A stretch of DNA of 64,000 nucleotides from Sphingomonas sp. UV9 (GCF_004101245.1 NZ_SCIN01000001.1:262784-326783); one strand, 5' to 3'; positions 35,165 through 44,857 are shown, counted from the stretch's first letter. The notes: generated by a model from the sequence alone, not told the origin. Numbers and translations are program-made.

Positions 35165-36847
35165 ATGCACAATACCACCGGAGTCGCGATCGGCATGCCC
35201 CTGCTCGGCGAGCCGCGGTTGCTCGGCGACATGCTGGACCGGTCGGTCGCGCGATTCGGCGCGCGGACGGTGCTCGATTTCATGGGCCGGACGATGACCT
35301 ATGCCGAGCTCGGCGACCAGGTCGCGCGGGCGGCACGGGGGCTCCAGGACCTCGGCGTCGTCAAGGGCACGCGCGTCGCGCTCTGCCTGCCCAACACGCC
35401 CTATTACCCGGTTCTGTTCTTCGCGATCCTCAAGGCCGGCGGGATCGTCGTCAACGTCAACCCGCTCTATGTCGAACGCGAGCTGGCGCATCTGCTCGAG
35501 GATTCGGGCGCGACGATCATCGCCACCTGCGACATCACCGAGATCCATGCGCGCGTCCTTAAGGTCGCCGGCCAGATGGGCGTGATGCACGTCATCACCT
35601 GCCCGATCGCGGGCGCGCTGCCGACGGTGAAGTCGATCGCCTACCGCCTCTTCAAGCGCGCCGAGATCGCCCACGCCCCCAGCGACGCGCGCCATTGCAC
35701 GTTCGACTCGCTGCTCAAGGCGAAGGGCGCACCGGCCCCCGTCGCGGTATCGCCGGACGAGGTCGCCGTGCTGCAATATACCGGCGGCACGACCGGCGAG
35801 CCGAAGGCGGCGATGCTGAGCCATGCCAATCTCGTCTCCAACGCGGATGCGATGGTGGTGTTCGTCGGCGGCGAACGGCCCGAACAGGACCGGGTGATGG
35901 GGGCGCTGCCGCTGTTCCACGTCTTCGCGCTGACCACCGTGCTGACCTATTCGATCCGCAGCGGTGCGCAGATGATCCTGCTGCCGCGCTTCGAACTGCA
36001 GCAGCTGCTCAAGACGATCGCGCGGACCAAACCGAGCTATTTCCCCGCCGTTCCGACCATCTACGCCGCGATCACCACCGCGGCCGCGTCGCAAAAGATC
36101 GACCTGTCCTCGATCCACGCGTGCATCTCGGGCGGCGCGCCGCTGCCGGCCGAAGTCCATGTAGCCTTCGAGACAGCCACCGGCGCGAAGCTGGTCGAGG
36201 GATATGGTCTGTCCGAAGCCTCGCCGATCATCACCTGCAACCCGATCGACGGCGTCAACAAGCCGGGCTCGGCTGGCCTGCCGTTCCCTGGCACCACGAT
36301 CGAGATCCGCGACCGCGAGGACCCGACCCGGCTGTTGCCGATCGGTGAGAATGGCGAGATCTGCGCACGCGGTCCGCAGGTCACGCAAGGCTATTGGCAC
36401 AAGCCTGCGGCCACCACCGACCTGTTCGTCGACGGCGCGCTGCGGACCGGCGACGTCGGCCATCTCGACGCGGACGGCTATCTGTTTATCGTCGACCGGA
36501 TCAAGGACCTGATCCTGTGCGGCGGGTATAACGTGTACCCGCGCGTGATCGAGGAGGCGCTGTACGAGCACCCCGCCGTACTCGAAGCGGTAGTGATCGG
36601 CGTGCCCGACCCCTATCGCGGCCAGGCGCCTAAGGCGTTCGTCGTGCTGGCCGAAGGGACGGCGGCTACCCCGCTCGAACTGCGCGATTTTCTGCGCGAC
36701 AAGATCAGCAAGATCGAGCTTCCACGCGAGGTCGAAATCCGCGACAGTCTGCCCAAGACGCTGATCGGCAAGCTATCCAAAAAGGAACTTGTCGCAGAAG
36801 AGGCCGCAAAGGCCGCAGCGGCGGAGGCGAGGGGAGTAAACGCGTGA
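35165..36847 (+). CDS. fadD: Long-chain fatty acid-CoA ligase
   Basis: A 560-aa AMP-forming acyl-CoA synthetase. Motifs in order: VLQYTGGTTGEPKAAMLSH (P-loop), the linker-region AVPTIYAAI, GYGLSEASPIITCNP (acyl/adenine site), RTGDVGHLDADGYLFIVDRIKDLI (hinge), and the catalytic Lys near the end in PKTLIGKLSKKEL. The ATG at 35165 has GGAGAG before it; an in-frame ATG 12 codons upstream is less likely. It activates fatty acids imported through FadL. The stop overlaps the GTG of the MerR gene. Confidence 0.95.
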   Translation: MHNTTGVAIGMPLLGEPRLLGDMLDRSVARFGARTVLDFMGRTMTYAELGDQVARAARGLQDLGVVKGTRVALCLPNTPYYPVLFFAILKAGGIVVNVNPLYVERELAHLLEDSGATIIATCDITEIHARVLKVAGQMGVMHVITCPIAGALPTVKSIAYRLFKRAEIAHAPSDARHCTFDSLLKAKGAPAPVAVSPDEVAVLQYTGGTTGEPKAAMLSHANLVSNADAMVVFVGGERPEQDRVMGALPLFHVFALTTVLTYSIRSGAQMILLPRFELQQLLKTIARTKPSYFPAVPTIYAAITTAAASQKIDLSSIHACISGGAPLPAEVHVAFETATGAKLVEGYGLSEASPIITCNPIDGVNKPGSAGLPFPGTTIEIRDREDPTRLLPIGENGEICARGPQVTQGYWHKPAATTDLFVDGALRTGDVGHLDADGYLFIVDRIKDLILCGGYNVYPRVIEEALYEHPAVLEAVVIGVPDPYRGQAPKAFVVLAEGTAATPLELRDFLRDKISKIELPREVEIRDSLPKTLIGKLSKKELVAEEAAKAAAAEARGVNA

Positions 36848-37236
36848 ACGACCGACAGGACGATCTGACCGGCATACAGGAGGTCTCGCGCATGCTCGGC
36901 GTGAGCGCGCGCACGCTGCGGTTCTACGAGGACAAGGGGCTGATCGAGCCCTGCCGGATCGGCACCACGCGGGTCTACACGCGGCGAGAAGTGGCGCGGA
37001 TGCAGTTGATCCTGCGTGGTAAACGTCTGGGGTTCACGCTGCGCGACATCGAGGAGTTCCTTGATCTCTACGATGCCGACCCGCAGCATGTAGAGCAGAT
37101 GCGCGCGCTGGCCGAACGCTGTCGCCAACGGATCGACCTGCTGGATGCGCAACGCGAGGCGATCGTCCAGACGCGCGACGAACTGGAGAAGATCGAGCAG
37201 GAGGCGCTGGCGCGAATTCCGCCAGGAACGGTCTAG
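36844..37236 (+). CDS. MerR family regulator of fatty acid genes (probable)
   Basis: A 130-aa MerR protein: N-terminal winged helix (about 8-75, with SARTLRFYEDKGLIEPCRIGTTRVYTRREVARMQLI) and a dimerising coiled coil (about 85-125). There is no C-terminal cysteine cluster, so it is not a metal sensor; acyl-CoA-catabolism MerR proteins have this build. It starts with GTG that overlaps the fadD stop (GTGA). It probably acts on the fadA/fadD promoter dyad; the ligand would be an acyl-CoA or similar. Confidence 0.9.
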   Translation: MNDRQDDLTGIQEVSRMLGVSARTLRFYEDKGLIEPCRIGTTRVYTRREVARMQLILRGKRLGFTLRDIEEFLDLYDADPQHVEQMRALAERCRQRIDLLDAQREAIVQTRDELEKIEQEALARIPPGTV

Positions 37237-37268
37237 GGAATAAGACGACAGAGCTCGGTCCGCAACTG

Positions 37269-37295
37269 AACCACCCCGGCCTCCGCCGGGGTAGT
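37269..37295 (+). terminator. Stem-loop after the fadD-merR operon
   Basis: A short hairpin with arms CCCCGGC and GCCGGGG around CTCC lies 33 bp after the MerR stop, with some further pairing outside (CAACT/AGTTG). It is a likely end of the fadD-merR transcript. Confidence 0.55.
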
Positions 37296-37305
37296 TGAAA
37301 AGCCA

Positions 37306-37432
37306 ATCCTCCCCCGCAAGGGGAAAGGTGGCTGGCACTTGCCAGACGGAGGGGGCGGTTAGCGAAACCGAGGTTCCGCGTCCTCCCCCTCCGTCACCTT
37401 CGGCGCCACCTCCCCTTTGGGGGGGGGAGGAT
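37306..37432. repeat. Family A long intergenic palindrome
   Basis: About 127 bp with outer arms ATCCTCCCCCGC and GGGGGGGAGGAT. Inner words GCCAGACGGAGGGGG and CCTCCCCCTCCGTCACCTTCGGC are shared with the copy at 13424-13546. It fills the space between the MerR gene and the convergent phoX stop, where it may also stop transcription. Confidence 0.75.
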
Positions 37433-37457
37433 AGTGAAGAGGCTTCGCCCCTAGAGC

Positions 37458-39935
37458 TTAAAGCCCGACAACACCCCCATCCGTCTTCGTGATCACGATC
37501 GTCGACGACCGCGGCCGTGATGGCGTCGTCACCGTACCCGCCTGGTTTGCCGGCCAGCTGCTGGTGATGTTGGTCGGACCGCCACCTTCGCCCGGATGCT
37601 GGATGTTCACGAACAGCGACCGTCCGTCCGGCGTCGAGTAAATACCGGTTATCTCGCACTCCTTCGGCCCCACCAGGAAGCGGCGCAGCGTGGCGCCCGG
37701 CGCCTTGCCGATCCGCGTCGTCACCGAGCCGGTCGCCGCGCCGACCGTGTTGGTCACCGTCCGCGTGCCGCCATCGTTGACCTTGCCCGGCACCGAGGCG
37801 AGCAGCATGCAGTTTGTGACGTCGGTGTACGCCCCGTCGTCGGTCTCGATCCACATCACCGGCGCGATCGTCCCTGACGCGTTGCTCGGCAGACCGAACC
37901 ACAGGCCGTCAGGCGACGAGAAGTCGTTGGTCGCATCGAGGCCGGACAGGTTGATGTTGGTCGCATCCAGATCGGAGCCCGCCCCGAATGCATAGATGTC
38001 CCACGCGAAGCTCGTCGCCTCTGACGTGTCGCCCGTCTCGCGCAGACGGATGATATGCCCGTTGACGTTTCCCGTGCCGTTTGTGCGACCATCGGTCCGA
38101 GGATCGACATAGGCGCGCGGGTTCGCCGCGTCCGCCGCCGCCACGGTCCGCGACGTATTGTTGGTGAGCGTGCAATACATCTCGCCGGTTGCCGGGTTCA
38201 CCGCGGTCCACTCCGGCCGATCCATCCGCGTGGCGCCGAGAGCATCGGCGGCCAATCGCGTATTGATCAGCACATCCGCCTGGTTCGAGAAGGAATACGC
38301 CGCATTGGCAGAGGTGAGGGGGCCCTGGCCGAACACCAGCGGCATCCACTGCCCGCTACCATCCGCCGCGAACTTCGCCACGTAAAGCGTTCCGGTGTCG
38401 AGATACTTATCACCAATCGCCAATCGGTTCACCGCGGTGGCATCCGCGGCGGACCACGGCGTCGCCGACACGAATTTGTAGATATATTCGTTCTGCGCGT
38501 CGTCCCCCATGTAGAAGGCCGGTTTCACGCCAGCGATCGTCCGGCCGATCTCGCAGCCCTCGTGGTTCATCCGGCCGAGCGCGGTGCGCTTGCGCGGCGT
38601 CGAGGCCGGATCGAACGGATCGATCTCGACCACCCAGCCATATTGGAAGATCTCGTTGCGGAAATCGCCCGTGCCGTCGGCGGGTGCGCCGGCCTGCGCG
38701 GTGATGTTCCAGCGCGCATAGGCGGTGCTGGTCGTGTCAGCCGGTCTGACCGTCGACCACCCATAGTTGCCACCGGAATTGCTCTCGCCCTTGCCATAGC
38801 GCGCGAGCGAGCCGTTCGCCTTCACGCCCGCTGCGCCGGTCGCTGCACGTCGCGCGCCATCGCCGACCTCGCGCCTGAAATACCCGACCCAGTTCTCTTC
38901 GTTCGTCAGGTACGTATTCCAAGGCATTGTGCCGTTGGCACAATTGTTGATCGTGCCCCGTCCGGCCGTCGCATCCGGCGAATAGCGCGTCTTGAGGCTG
39001 TCATTGCCGCGCACTGGCCCAGAAAAGCTCATCGGGGTCAGCGGGGTGATGCGCCGATTGAACGACGAGGTCGGAACATAGGCCCAGTTCGCGGACCGGT
39101 TGACCTCGATCACCGATACGCCGTGGCACTCCATTTCCTTTAGCGCTTCGGCCTCGGGACGGACGCCGCCCGGATTGGTCGCGCCGTTGGGATGCAGATA
39201 CGGCTGCGAGATATTCTCGTGGTTGAGCACCAGCAGTCCACGCGTGTTGCCGTTCGCATCGGGCGTGCCGCTCGCCGACAACCCGAAATAGCTCATGCCG
39301 TCGTGATGGTCGCCGGCCCGCTTCGAGAAATTGGCGTCGCTGCCGTCGTTCACATAGGCCGCGACGCCGCCTGCGATCGGATCGCCGAGACGGTAGAGCA
39401 CCGTCACCGCATATCCGGTAGGAACCGCAACGACATCCGCGAGGCTCTTCGCAACCGCCGTGAAGCCCAGCGAGGCAGCGCCGACCGTCACGCTCGTCGT
39501 CGCGCTCACCGATCCGCTCGCCGACACGGCGGTGAACTGGAAGCTCAGTACCGTGCTCGCCGTCGCACCCGGCACGACGAAGGTCGCGGTCGCGGTGGTC
39601 GCACCGGCCAGCGTGACCGCCGGGCCCGCCGTCTGCGCCCAGCTCACGCTGTCGACCTGGCCGATCGCCGCGCCGGTCAGCGTCGCGACACGCCCCGCGG
39701 ACGAACTGCCGCCCGCGGTCGCGGTGACCGTGACCGGGCTGCTGCCGTTGCCGTCGTTGTCATCGTCGCACCCGGTCAGCAGCATCCCGCCGAACACCGC
39801 GGCGGCGGTTGCCGACATGCCGCCCATCAACGTCTGGCGCCGCGAATAGCGCGTATCGATCAGCTCGTTGAGATGCGGATTGGCGGTCGGATTCGTGTCG
39901 ATATCGCCGTCGGTATAGATGGTGTCGATGGTCAT
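37458..39935 (-). CDS. phoX: PhoX-family alkaline phosphatase, Tat lipoprotein with an Ig-like insert
   Basis: An 825-aa DUF839/PhoX protein, a calcium/iron-dependent phosphatase family that frees phosphate from organic esters. It has a twin-arginine motif (YSRRQTLMGG, Arg32-Arg33) followed by a lipobox LTGC (Cys56), so it is probably a Tat-exported lipoprotein. Residues about 66-155 are Thr/Val/Ala-rich beta repeats resembling a PKD/Ig-like domain. The phosphatase body follows, with NHEN, TNEENWVGYF, NHEGCEIG, and RPEW. It lies 49 bp downstream of the TonB receptor on the same strand, probably in one operon. Confidence 0.92.
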   Translation of the reverse strand: MTIDTIYTDGDIDTNPTANPHLNELIDTRYSRRQTLMGGMSATAAAVFGGMLLTGCDDDNDGNGSSPVTVTATAGGSSSAGRVATLTGAAIGQVDSVSWAQTAGPAVTLAGATTATATFVVPGATASTVLSFQFTAVSASGSVSATTSVTVGAASLGFTAVAKSLADVVAVPTGYAVTVLYRLGDPIAGGVAAYVNDGSDANFSKRAGDHHDGMSYFGLSASGTPDANGNTRGLLVLNHENISQPYLHPNGATNPGGVRPEAEALKEMECHGVSVIEVNRSANWAYVPTSSFNRRITPLTPMSFSGPVRGNDSLKTRYSPDATAGRGTINNCANGTMPWNTYLTNEENWVGYFRREVGDGARRAATGAAGVKANGSLARYGKGESNSGGNYGWSTVRPADTTSTAYARWNITAQAGAPADGTGDFRNEIFQYGWVVEIDPFDPASTPRKRTALGRMNHEGCEIGRTIAGVKPAFYMGDDAQNEYIYKFVSATPWSAADATAVNRLAIGDKYLDTGTLYVAKFAADGSGQWMPLVFGQGPLTSANAAYSFSNQADVLINTRLAADALGATRMDRPEWTAVNPATGEMYCTLTNNTSRTVAAADAANPRAYVDPRTDGRTNGTGNVNGHIIRLRETGDTSEATSFAWDIYAFGAGSDLDATNINLSGLDATNDFSSPDGLWFGLPSNASGTIAPVMWIETDDGAYTDVTNCMLLASVPGKVNDGGTRTVTNTVGAATGSVTTRIGKAPGATLRRFLVGPKECEITGIYSTPDGRSLFVNIQHPGEGGGPTNITSSWPANQAGTVTTPSRPRSSTIVITKTDGGVVGL

Positions 39936-39984
39936 GCTTCGTCCCCCCGGGGATGGTTGCTCGGTACGGTAGCGATACGTGGAG

Positions 39985-42372
39985 TTAGAATTTCGCGCCC
40001 AGCTCGACGCCGTAGAAGCGTGGTTCGCCGGCGATGTAGGTCGGGATGCCGAAGCCGCCGCCGGTGTTGCCCGCGTCGATCAGGTAGCGCTTGTTGGTCG
40101 CGTTCCGGACGAACCCGCCGACGCTGTAGCGCCCTCCCGCGAACTCGAGCCCGGCGCGCGCATTGACGAGCGTGTAGCCCGGTGTGCTGATCGCCGGGTT
40201 GTTCGGCAGTTCGAAGAACACCTTCGAGCGGTAGTTGATGCTCGGCGTCGCATAGAGCGTCGCGCCACCGACCGGCAGCCGCAACGTCAGGCCGCCCGAT
40301 GCGGTGGTGTCCGGCTGGAGGCGGAAGCTGTTACCGGCAAACGAGCCTGCCGGCTTGTCGGCAATACCGCCGTCGATATACGCGAACGTCGCAAACGCAG
40401 TGAGATACGAGGCAAGCCTCATATTGCCTTCGAGCTCGACACCGAGATTTTTAGCGGAACCCGCGCTCTCCGTGCGCGCCGATCCGTCAGCCTGTGTGAC
40501 CGACACCTGGAACCCGTCATAGGCTTGGTAGAAGACCGACGCCGCGCCGCTGAACGGGCCGACACGCCCCTTGATGCCGCCTTCGTAGTTCCAGACGTTT
40601 TCCTGCGGGACGATCTGGAGGTTCGGACCGACACCGAACGCCGTGTTCTGCGCTGTGAGCTGCACCACCGGCGAGCGGCGGCCCTTGCTGATCGTCGCGT
40701 AGAGATTGACGTCGTCATTCAGCTTCAGCAGCGCATTGAAGCGCGGCAGAATCGCGGTGAAGCTCCGTTCGGCGACGAACTTGTTGCCGTTGGTGTTCGC
40801 GGTGCCGAGCAGGCTCGTGCGAATGCCGAGCGCGGCGAGGATCACCGAATTGGGCTGGACCGACGAATAGCCCGACTGGCGATCCTCGATCAGGATGCGC
40901 GCGCCGGCGGTCAGTTCGAGTGCCGGCACCGGGATATAGGTCGCGTCGGCGAACACCGAATAGGTGTTGTTCCTGCCGTAGTTCGTGAACTCTGCGGCGT
41001 AAGGTATTGCAGTTGCGCGGCCACCGGTCAGTACCGCGGTAGCGCGGGTGGCCGGGATGGTGCCGTTGGGGGCGACGCATGACTGTTGTGTCGGGATACC
41101 CGCATTGGTCAGGATGGTGCGGATCGGGGCATAGGCGGTCGATACCGAGCAGGCGAGATACGTGCCCTCTTCGGTCGCGAACGGGACGCGCTGGAAACCG
41201 TTCTCGAAGAACGCGTTCCAGCCCACCGACGCCCGATATTTCGGGCCCTCGAACGCGAACCGGCTCTCATGGCTCCACTGGTCGCCCTTCGCGTCCTCGG
41301 CGAACTCGAGATACGCGGCGGGGCCGCCGTCGGCGTCGAAGATCTCGAGCGCGTCGAACCGGCGATACCCGTTGACCGTGGTGAAGGTGATCCCCGGCGA
41401 CAGGTCTGCGGTGATCGTCAGGTTCGCGTCATAGACGTTGCGGTCGAGGCCGAGCTTGCGCGCGCCGAGAACCTCCGCGCTGTACGGCGAGCCCGACAGT
41501 TCGGCATTGCCATAATCGCCGGTCTGTCCGCCGGTCGGGGCATGCGCGCGGCTCTTGAATGCGGTGCCGGGATTGCGCTGGCCGTCATAGGTCAGGACGA
41601 GATCGGCGGTGATGCTGTCGCTCGGGCGATAGCGCAGCGAACCGCGGATGCCGCGCTGGTCCTGGCCGTTCAGGTCGTCCTGGTCGACCAAGCCCTGGTT
41701 CTGGTTGGGGACGGTCTTGTCGCCGGCGATGTTGCGGACGTAGCCGTCGCGATACTTATACGCGAACGCGATGCGACCCGCGAGTACGTCGTTGCCGGCG
41801 TTTAAGAAGCCCGACACCTGGGTCCGGTTGAAATTGCCATAGGAGCCATTGATCGCGCCCGACACGCCCGGCTCGGGCTTGGCCGAGATGACGCTGATCG
41901 CACCGACCGCGGCGGCGGTGCCGAACAGTGTCGCCTGCGGTCCCTTTACGACCTCGATCCGCTCGAGATCGAACAGATCCTGATACGCGCCGCGCGACCG
42001 GCTGATGTCGATGCCATTGTAATACAGCGTGACACGCGCGCCCTGCTGTGACGATCCGTTGTCCGAGGTAATGCCGCGGATCACGAAACCCGGGTTGTTT
42101 GCGCTCTGCTCCTGGATCTGGAGGCCCGGGATGTATGCGGCGACTTCGCTCAACGAATTGACGCCGATCGAGGCCATCTTCGCGCCGGTAACGGCCGTGA
42201 CCGTGACGGGCACATCCGAGATCCGTTGCTCGCGCTTCTGCGCGGTGACGACGATTTCGTCGCTGGACGTCGCCGCCTGAAGTTCGGCCTGGTCGGTGGC
42301 TTGCGCGAGTGCGGCCGTCGAGCAGGTCGTCGCGAGCGCGGTCATCGCAAGCCGCGTGAACAAGTGTGTCAT
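39985..42372 (-). CDS. TonB-dependent outer-membrane receptor of the phosphate block
   Basis: A 795-aa receptor: signal peptide about 1-23 (ends AALAQ), TonB box-like DEIVVTAQKREQ near residue 38, plug domain about 50-165 (SLSEVAAYIPGLQIQ, IRGITSDNG, IEVVKGPQATLFG) and a barrel ending in ELGAKF. It lies between phoX and phoD, so it may import a phosphorus compound, perhaps a phospho-ester or a metal needed by PhoX. Its promoter region, shared with phoD, carries a Pho-box-like repeat. Confidence 0.93.
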   Translation of the reverse strand: MTHLFTRLAMTALATTCSTAALAQATDQAELQAATSSDEIVVTAQKREQRISDVPVTVTAVTGAKMASIGVNSLSEVAAYIPGLQIQEQSANNPGFVIRGITSDNGSSQQGARVTLYYNGIDISRSRGAYQDLFDLERIEVVKGPQATLFGTAAAVGAISVISAKPEPGVSGAINGSYGNFNRTQVSGFLNAGNDVLAGRIAFAYKYRDGYVRNIAGDKTVPNQNQGLVDQDDLNGQDQRGIRGSLRYRPSDSITADLVLTYDGQRNPGTAFKSRAHAPTGGQTGDYGNAELSGSPYSAEVLGARKLGLDRNVYDANLTITADLSPGITFTTVNGYRRFDALEIFDADGGPAAYLEFAEDAKGDQWSHESRFAFEGPKYRASVGWNAFFENGFQRVPFATEEGTYLACSVSTAYAPIRTILTNAGIPTQQSCVAPNGTIPATRATAVLTGGRATAIPYAAEFTNYGRNNTYSVFADATYIPVPALELTAGARILIEDRQSGYSSVQPNSVILAALGIRTSLLGTANTNGNKFVAERSFTAILPRFNALLKLNDDVNLYATISKGRRSPVVQLTAQNTAFGVGPNLQIVPQENVWNYEGGIKGRVGPFSGAASVFYQAYDGFQVSVTQADGSARTESAGSAKNLGVELEGNMRLASYLTAFATFAYIDGGIADKPAGSFAGNSFRLQPDTTASGGLTLRLPVGGATLYATPSINYRSKVFFELPNNPAISTPGYTLVNARAGLEFAGGRYSVGGFVRNATNKRYLIDAGNTGGGFGIPTYIAGEPRFYGVELGAKF

Positions 42373-42465
42373 GAAGTCCCCCGTGTCGTTGGAGAGGCAC
42401 TACGGGGCCGACGTGACGTTTCGATGGCGTAATAATGAAAGGAGGATGACGATTGCGTAACGGCG

Positions 42466-42494
42466 GTGTCACATCGCTGCCACCGCGCTGTCTT
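42466..42494 (+). promoter_or_regulatory. Pho-box-like triple repeat upstream of phoD
   Basis: Three 7-base words, GTGTCAC, CTGCCAC and CTGTCTT, are each separated by 4 bases, which gives the 11-base period of PhoB sites (consensus CTGTCAT). Each unit matches 5 or 6 of 7 bases. The site ends 47 bp before phoD and lies in the 169-bp divergent region shared with the TonB receptor-phoX operon. It suggests induction of both sides in phosphate starvation. Confidence 0.65.
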
Positions 42495-42541
42495 GGATCG
42501 CCGCTAGCAGGCGGACGACACAGCCACGAAAGCCTCAGCCG

Positions 42542-44221
42542 ATGACGATCAACCGCCGCGACGCCTTGAAGAACGCCTTGAAACTCGCCGGCTCGGGCGC
42601 GACGCTGGCGCTGCCCGCCGTCGCGACGAAGGCCACCGGTGCGGTCAAGAGCCGCTTCGATCACGGCGTGGCGAGCGGCGATCCGGCGGTCGACGGCGCG
42701 ATCCTGTGGACCCGCGCGACGCCCGCCGACGCCACCCAGGCCGGCGATATCGCACTCACCTGGCACGTCGCCGAGACGGAGGGCGGCAAGCCCCTCCGCT
42801 CGGGCAGCGTCAAGGCCCGCGCCGCCCGCGACTTCACCGCCAAGGTCGAGGCGACCGGGCTCCAGCCGGGCCGCGACTATCGCTACTGGTTCGACGCGGC
42901 GGACGGTACCCGCTCGCCGGTCGGCCGGTTCCGGACGCTACCCAAGGGCAAGGTCGCCGACGTCGTCATGGCGGTGGTCTCGTGCCAGCTTTACGCGGGC
43001 GGCCTGTTCAACGCCTATGACGCGATCGCCAAGCTCGACCGGCTCGACGCGGTGCTGCACCTCGGCGACTATATCTACGAGTACGGCGTCGACGGCTATG
43101 GCGCCGATATCGCCAAGAAGATCGGCCGCCTGGTCGAGCCGCGCCACGAGATCGTCAGCCTCGCCGATTACCGCATGCGCCACGCGCAGGTGAAGCGCGA
43201 CGCCGACATGCAGGCCGCGCACGCCCGCGCCGCCTTCATCTGCGTCTGGGACGATCACGAAGTCGCCAATGACGACTGGATGCACGGCGCCGAGAACCAC
43301 GATCCCAAGACCGAGGGTAACTGGGAGGCGCGCAAGGCCGCCGCGATGCAGGCCTATTTCGAATGGATGCCGATCCGCGATCCCAAGCCCGGCCAGCCCT
43401 GGGCGGCGATCAACCGCAGCTTCGATTTCGGCGACCTCGCGACGCTGGTGATGGTCGAGACGCGCCTGCTCGCGCGCAGTCATCAGGTCGTGTCGAAGGG
43501 CGAAGAGATCATGCCTGCGGAATACGCGGCGATGCTGGCCGAACGCGCGCGAATGGACCGCGAACTGCTCGGCCCCGCGCAGCTCGCCTGGGTCGAGAAG
43601 ACGATGGCGACCTCGGTCGCGGCGGGCAAGCCGTGGCAGGTGCTCGGCAACCAAGTGGTGATGGCCAAGGTCGCCGGTCCCGACATGGAGCGGCAGCTCG
43701 GCCCGGTGAAATTCGCCGAGACGATGGCGAAGCTACCGGCGATGTGGCGCGAGCGACTGATGGCGAGCATCGCCTCGTACCGCGCCGGACTCCCGTTCGG
43801 GTTCGACAGCTGGGACGGTTATCCGCCCGCCCGTGAACGCCTGTATGCAGCATTCCAGCGCGCCAAGTCGCGGCCGATCGTGCTGTCCGGCGACAGCCAC
43901 GCCGCTTGGGCGAACGACCTCCACGACGCGTCGGGCAGACTGGTCGCCGCGGAGTTCGGCTGCACCGCGATCACGAGCCCGTCCTACGGCTCGCTGCTGC
44001 CCGGCATCGGCACGCTCATAGCCGACGCCAACACGGGCGAAGTCCGCTTCTGCGACCAGGACGGCAAGGGCTTCACGCTGCTGACGCTTACGCCCGAACA
44101 CGCGACCGCCGATTCGATCACCGTCTCAACCGTGATGACCAAGCCGTACACGCAGGCCACCGCGGCGCGCTTCCGCACCCACGCCGCTCGCCCGGATCAG
44201 CCGTTAGAGAAGATCGCCTGA
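42542..44221 (+). CDS. phoD: Alkaline phosphatase D
   Basis: A 559-aa PhoD-type metallophosphatase (phosphomono- and diesters). The N-terminus is Tat-like (NRRDALKNALKLAGSGATLALPAVA). A Fn3-like N-terminal domain (FDHGVASGDPAVDGAILWTR) leads to the catalytic part with metal-binding VSCQLYAGG, HLGDYIYEYG, FICVWDDHEVANDD and LSGDSHAAWAND. It should act in the periplasm on organic phosphates. The 3' end overlaps the convergent DedA gene by 18 bp. Confidence 0.95.
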   Translation: MTINRRDALKNALKLAGSGATLALPAVATKATGAVKSRFDHGVASGDPAVDGAILWTRATPADATQAGDIALTWHVAETEGGKPLRSGSVKARAARDFTAKVEATGLQPGRDYRYWFDAADGTRSPVGRFRTLPKGKVADVVMAVVSCQLYAGGLFNAYDAIAKLDRLDAVLHLGDYIYEYGVDGYGADIAKKIGRLVEPRHEIVSLADYRMRHAQVKRDADMQAAHARAAFICVWDDHEVANDDWMHGAENHDPKTEGNWEARKAAAMQAYFEWMPIRDPKPGQPWAAINRSFDFGDLATLVMVETRLLARSHQVVSKGEEIMPAEYAAMLAERARMDRELLGPAQLAWVEKTMATSVAAGKPWQVLGNQVVMAKVAGPDMERQLGPVKFAETMAKLPAMWRERLMASIASYRAGLPFGFDSWDGYPPARERLYAAFQRAKSRPIVLSGDSHAAWANDLHDASGRLVAAEFGCTAITSPSYGSLLPGIGTLIADANTGEVRFCDQDGKGFTLLTLTPEHATADSITVSTVMTKPYTQATAARFRTHAARPDQPLEKIA

Positions 44222-44857
44222 GGCTGGGGTTCGTTCGGCGCCGTCGGTCGACGCCACCGAGCGAACGCGGTCGGCTTCCGTCAGGCGTGCGGCGTTCGAT
44301 CGATGCCGTCGCCAACGGCGGATCCCGGTCATCACCACCGCCACCAACGCGATGATCGCGACGATGCTGAGCAGCTTGTGCCTCGGCATCACCGCATCGA
44401 TCGCCTCCATCAGGCTATGCCCGAACAGATAGCCGATGCCGGTGAACAGCACGCCCCACACCGCCGCCGAGATCGCGTTGAGCATGATGAAGGTTCGCGC
44501 AGGCACGTGCGACGTGCCGATCGCGATCGGGCTGATCGTGCGCAGTCCGTACAGAAAGCGGAAGCCGAGGATGAACACGGTCGGATGCCGGTCCAGCGTA
44601 TCCAGCGCCTTGGCGAAGGCGGGTCTCGCCGCGATCCGGCGCACGCGCGCGGTATCGCGGTAGCGCCGGCCTGCGAAGAAGAAGATCTGGTCGGCGGCGA
44701 ACGACCCGATCACTGCCGCCAGCGCTGTGCCCCATAACGACAACAGGCCCTCATGCGCGAGCAGGCCGCCGGTGACGACCGAGGTCTCGCCTTCCAGCCC
44801 TGCGCCGACGAAGATCGCGGCAAGACCATATTGGGCGATGAGCGTTTCGATCGACAT
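44204..44857 (-). CDS. DedA-family membrane protein
   Basis: A 217-aa SNARE-associated/DedA protein with about five membrane segments. The family marks are present: VGAGLEGETSVVTGGLLA near the N-terminus, and FRFLYGLRTISPIAIGTSHVPARTFIMLNAISAAVWG in the middle. DedA proteins are thought to move undecaprenyl phosphate or other lipids across the membrane and support the proton motive force. The C-terminal tail is basic, then acidic. The 3' end overlaps phoD by 18 bp (convergent). Confidence 0.92.
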   Translation of the reverse strand: MSIETLIAQYGLAAIFVGAGLEGETSVVTGGLLAHEGLLSLWGTALAAVIGSFAADQIFFFAGRRYRDTARVRRIAARPAFAKALDTLDRHPTVFILGFRFLYGLRTISPIAIGTSHVPARTFIMLNAISAAVWGVLFTGIGYLFGHSLMEAIDAVMPRHKLLSIVAIIALVAVVMTGIRRWRRHRSNAARLTEADRVRSVASTDGAERTPASGDLL

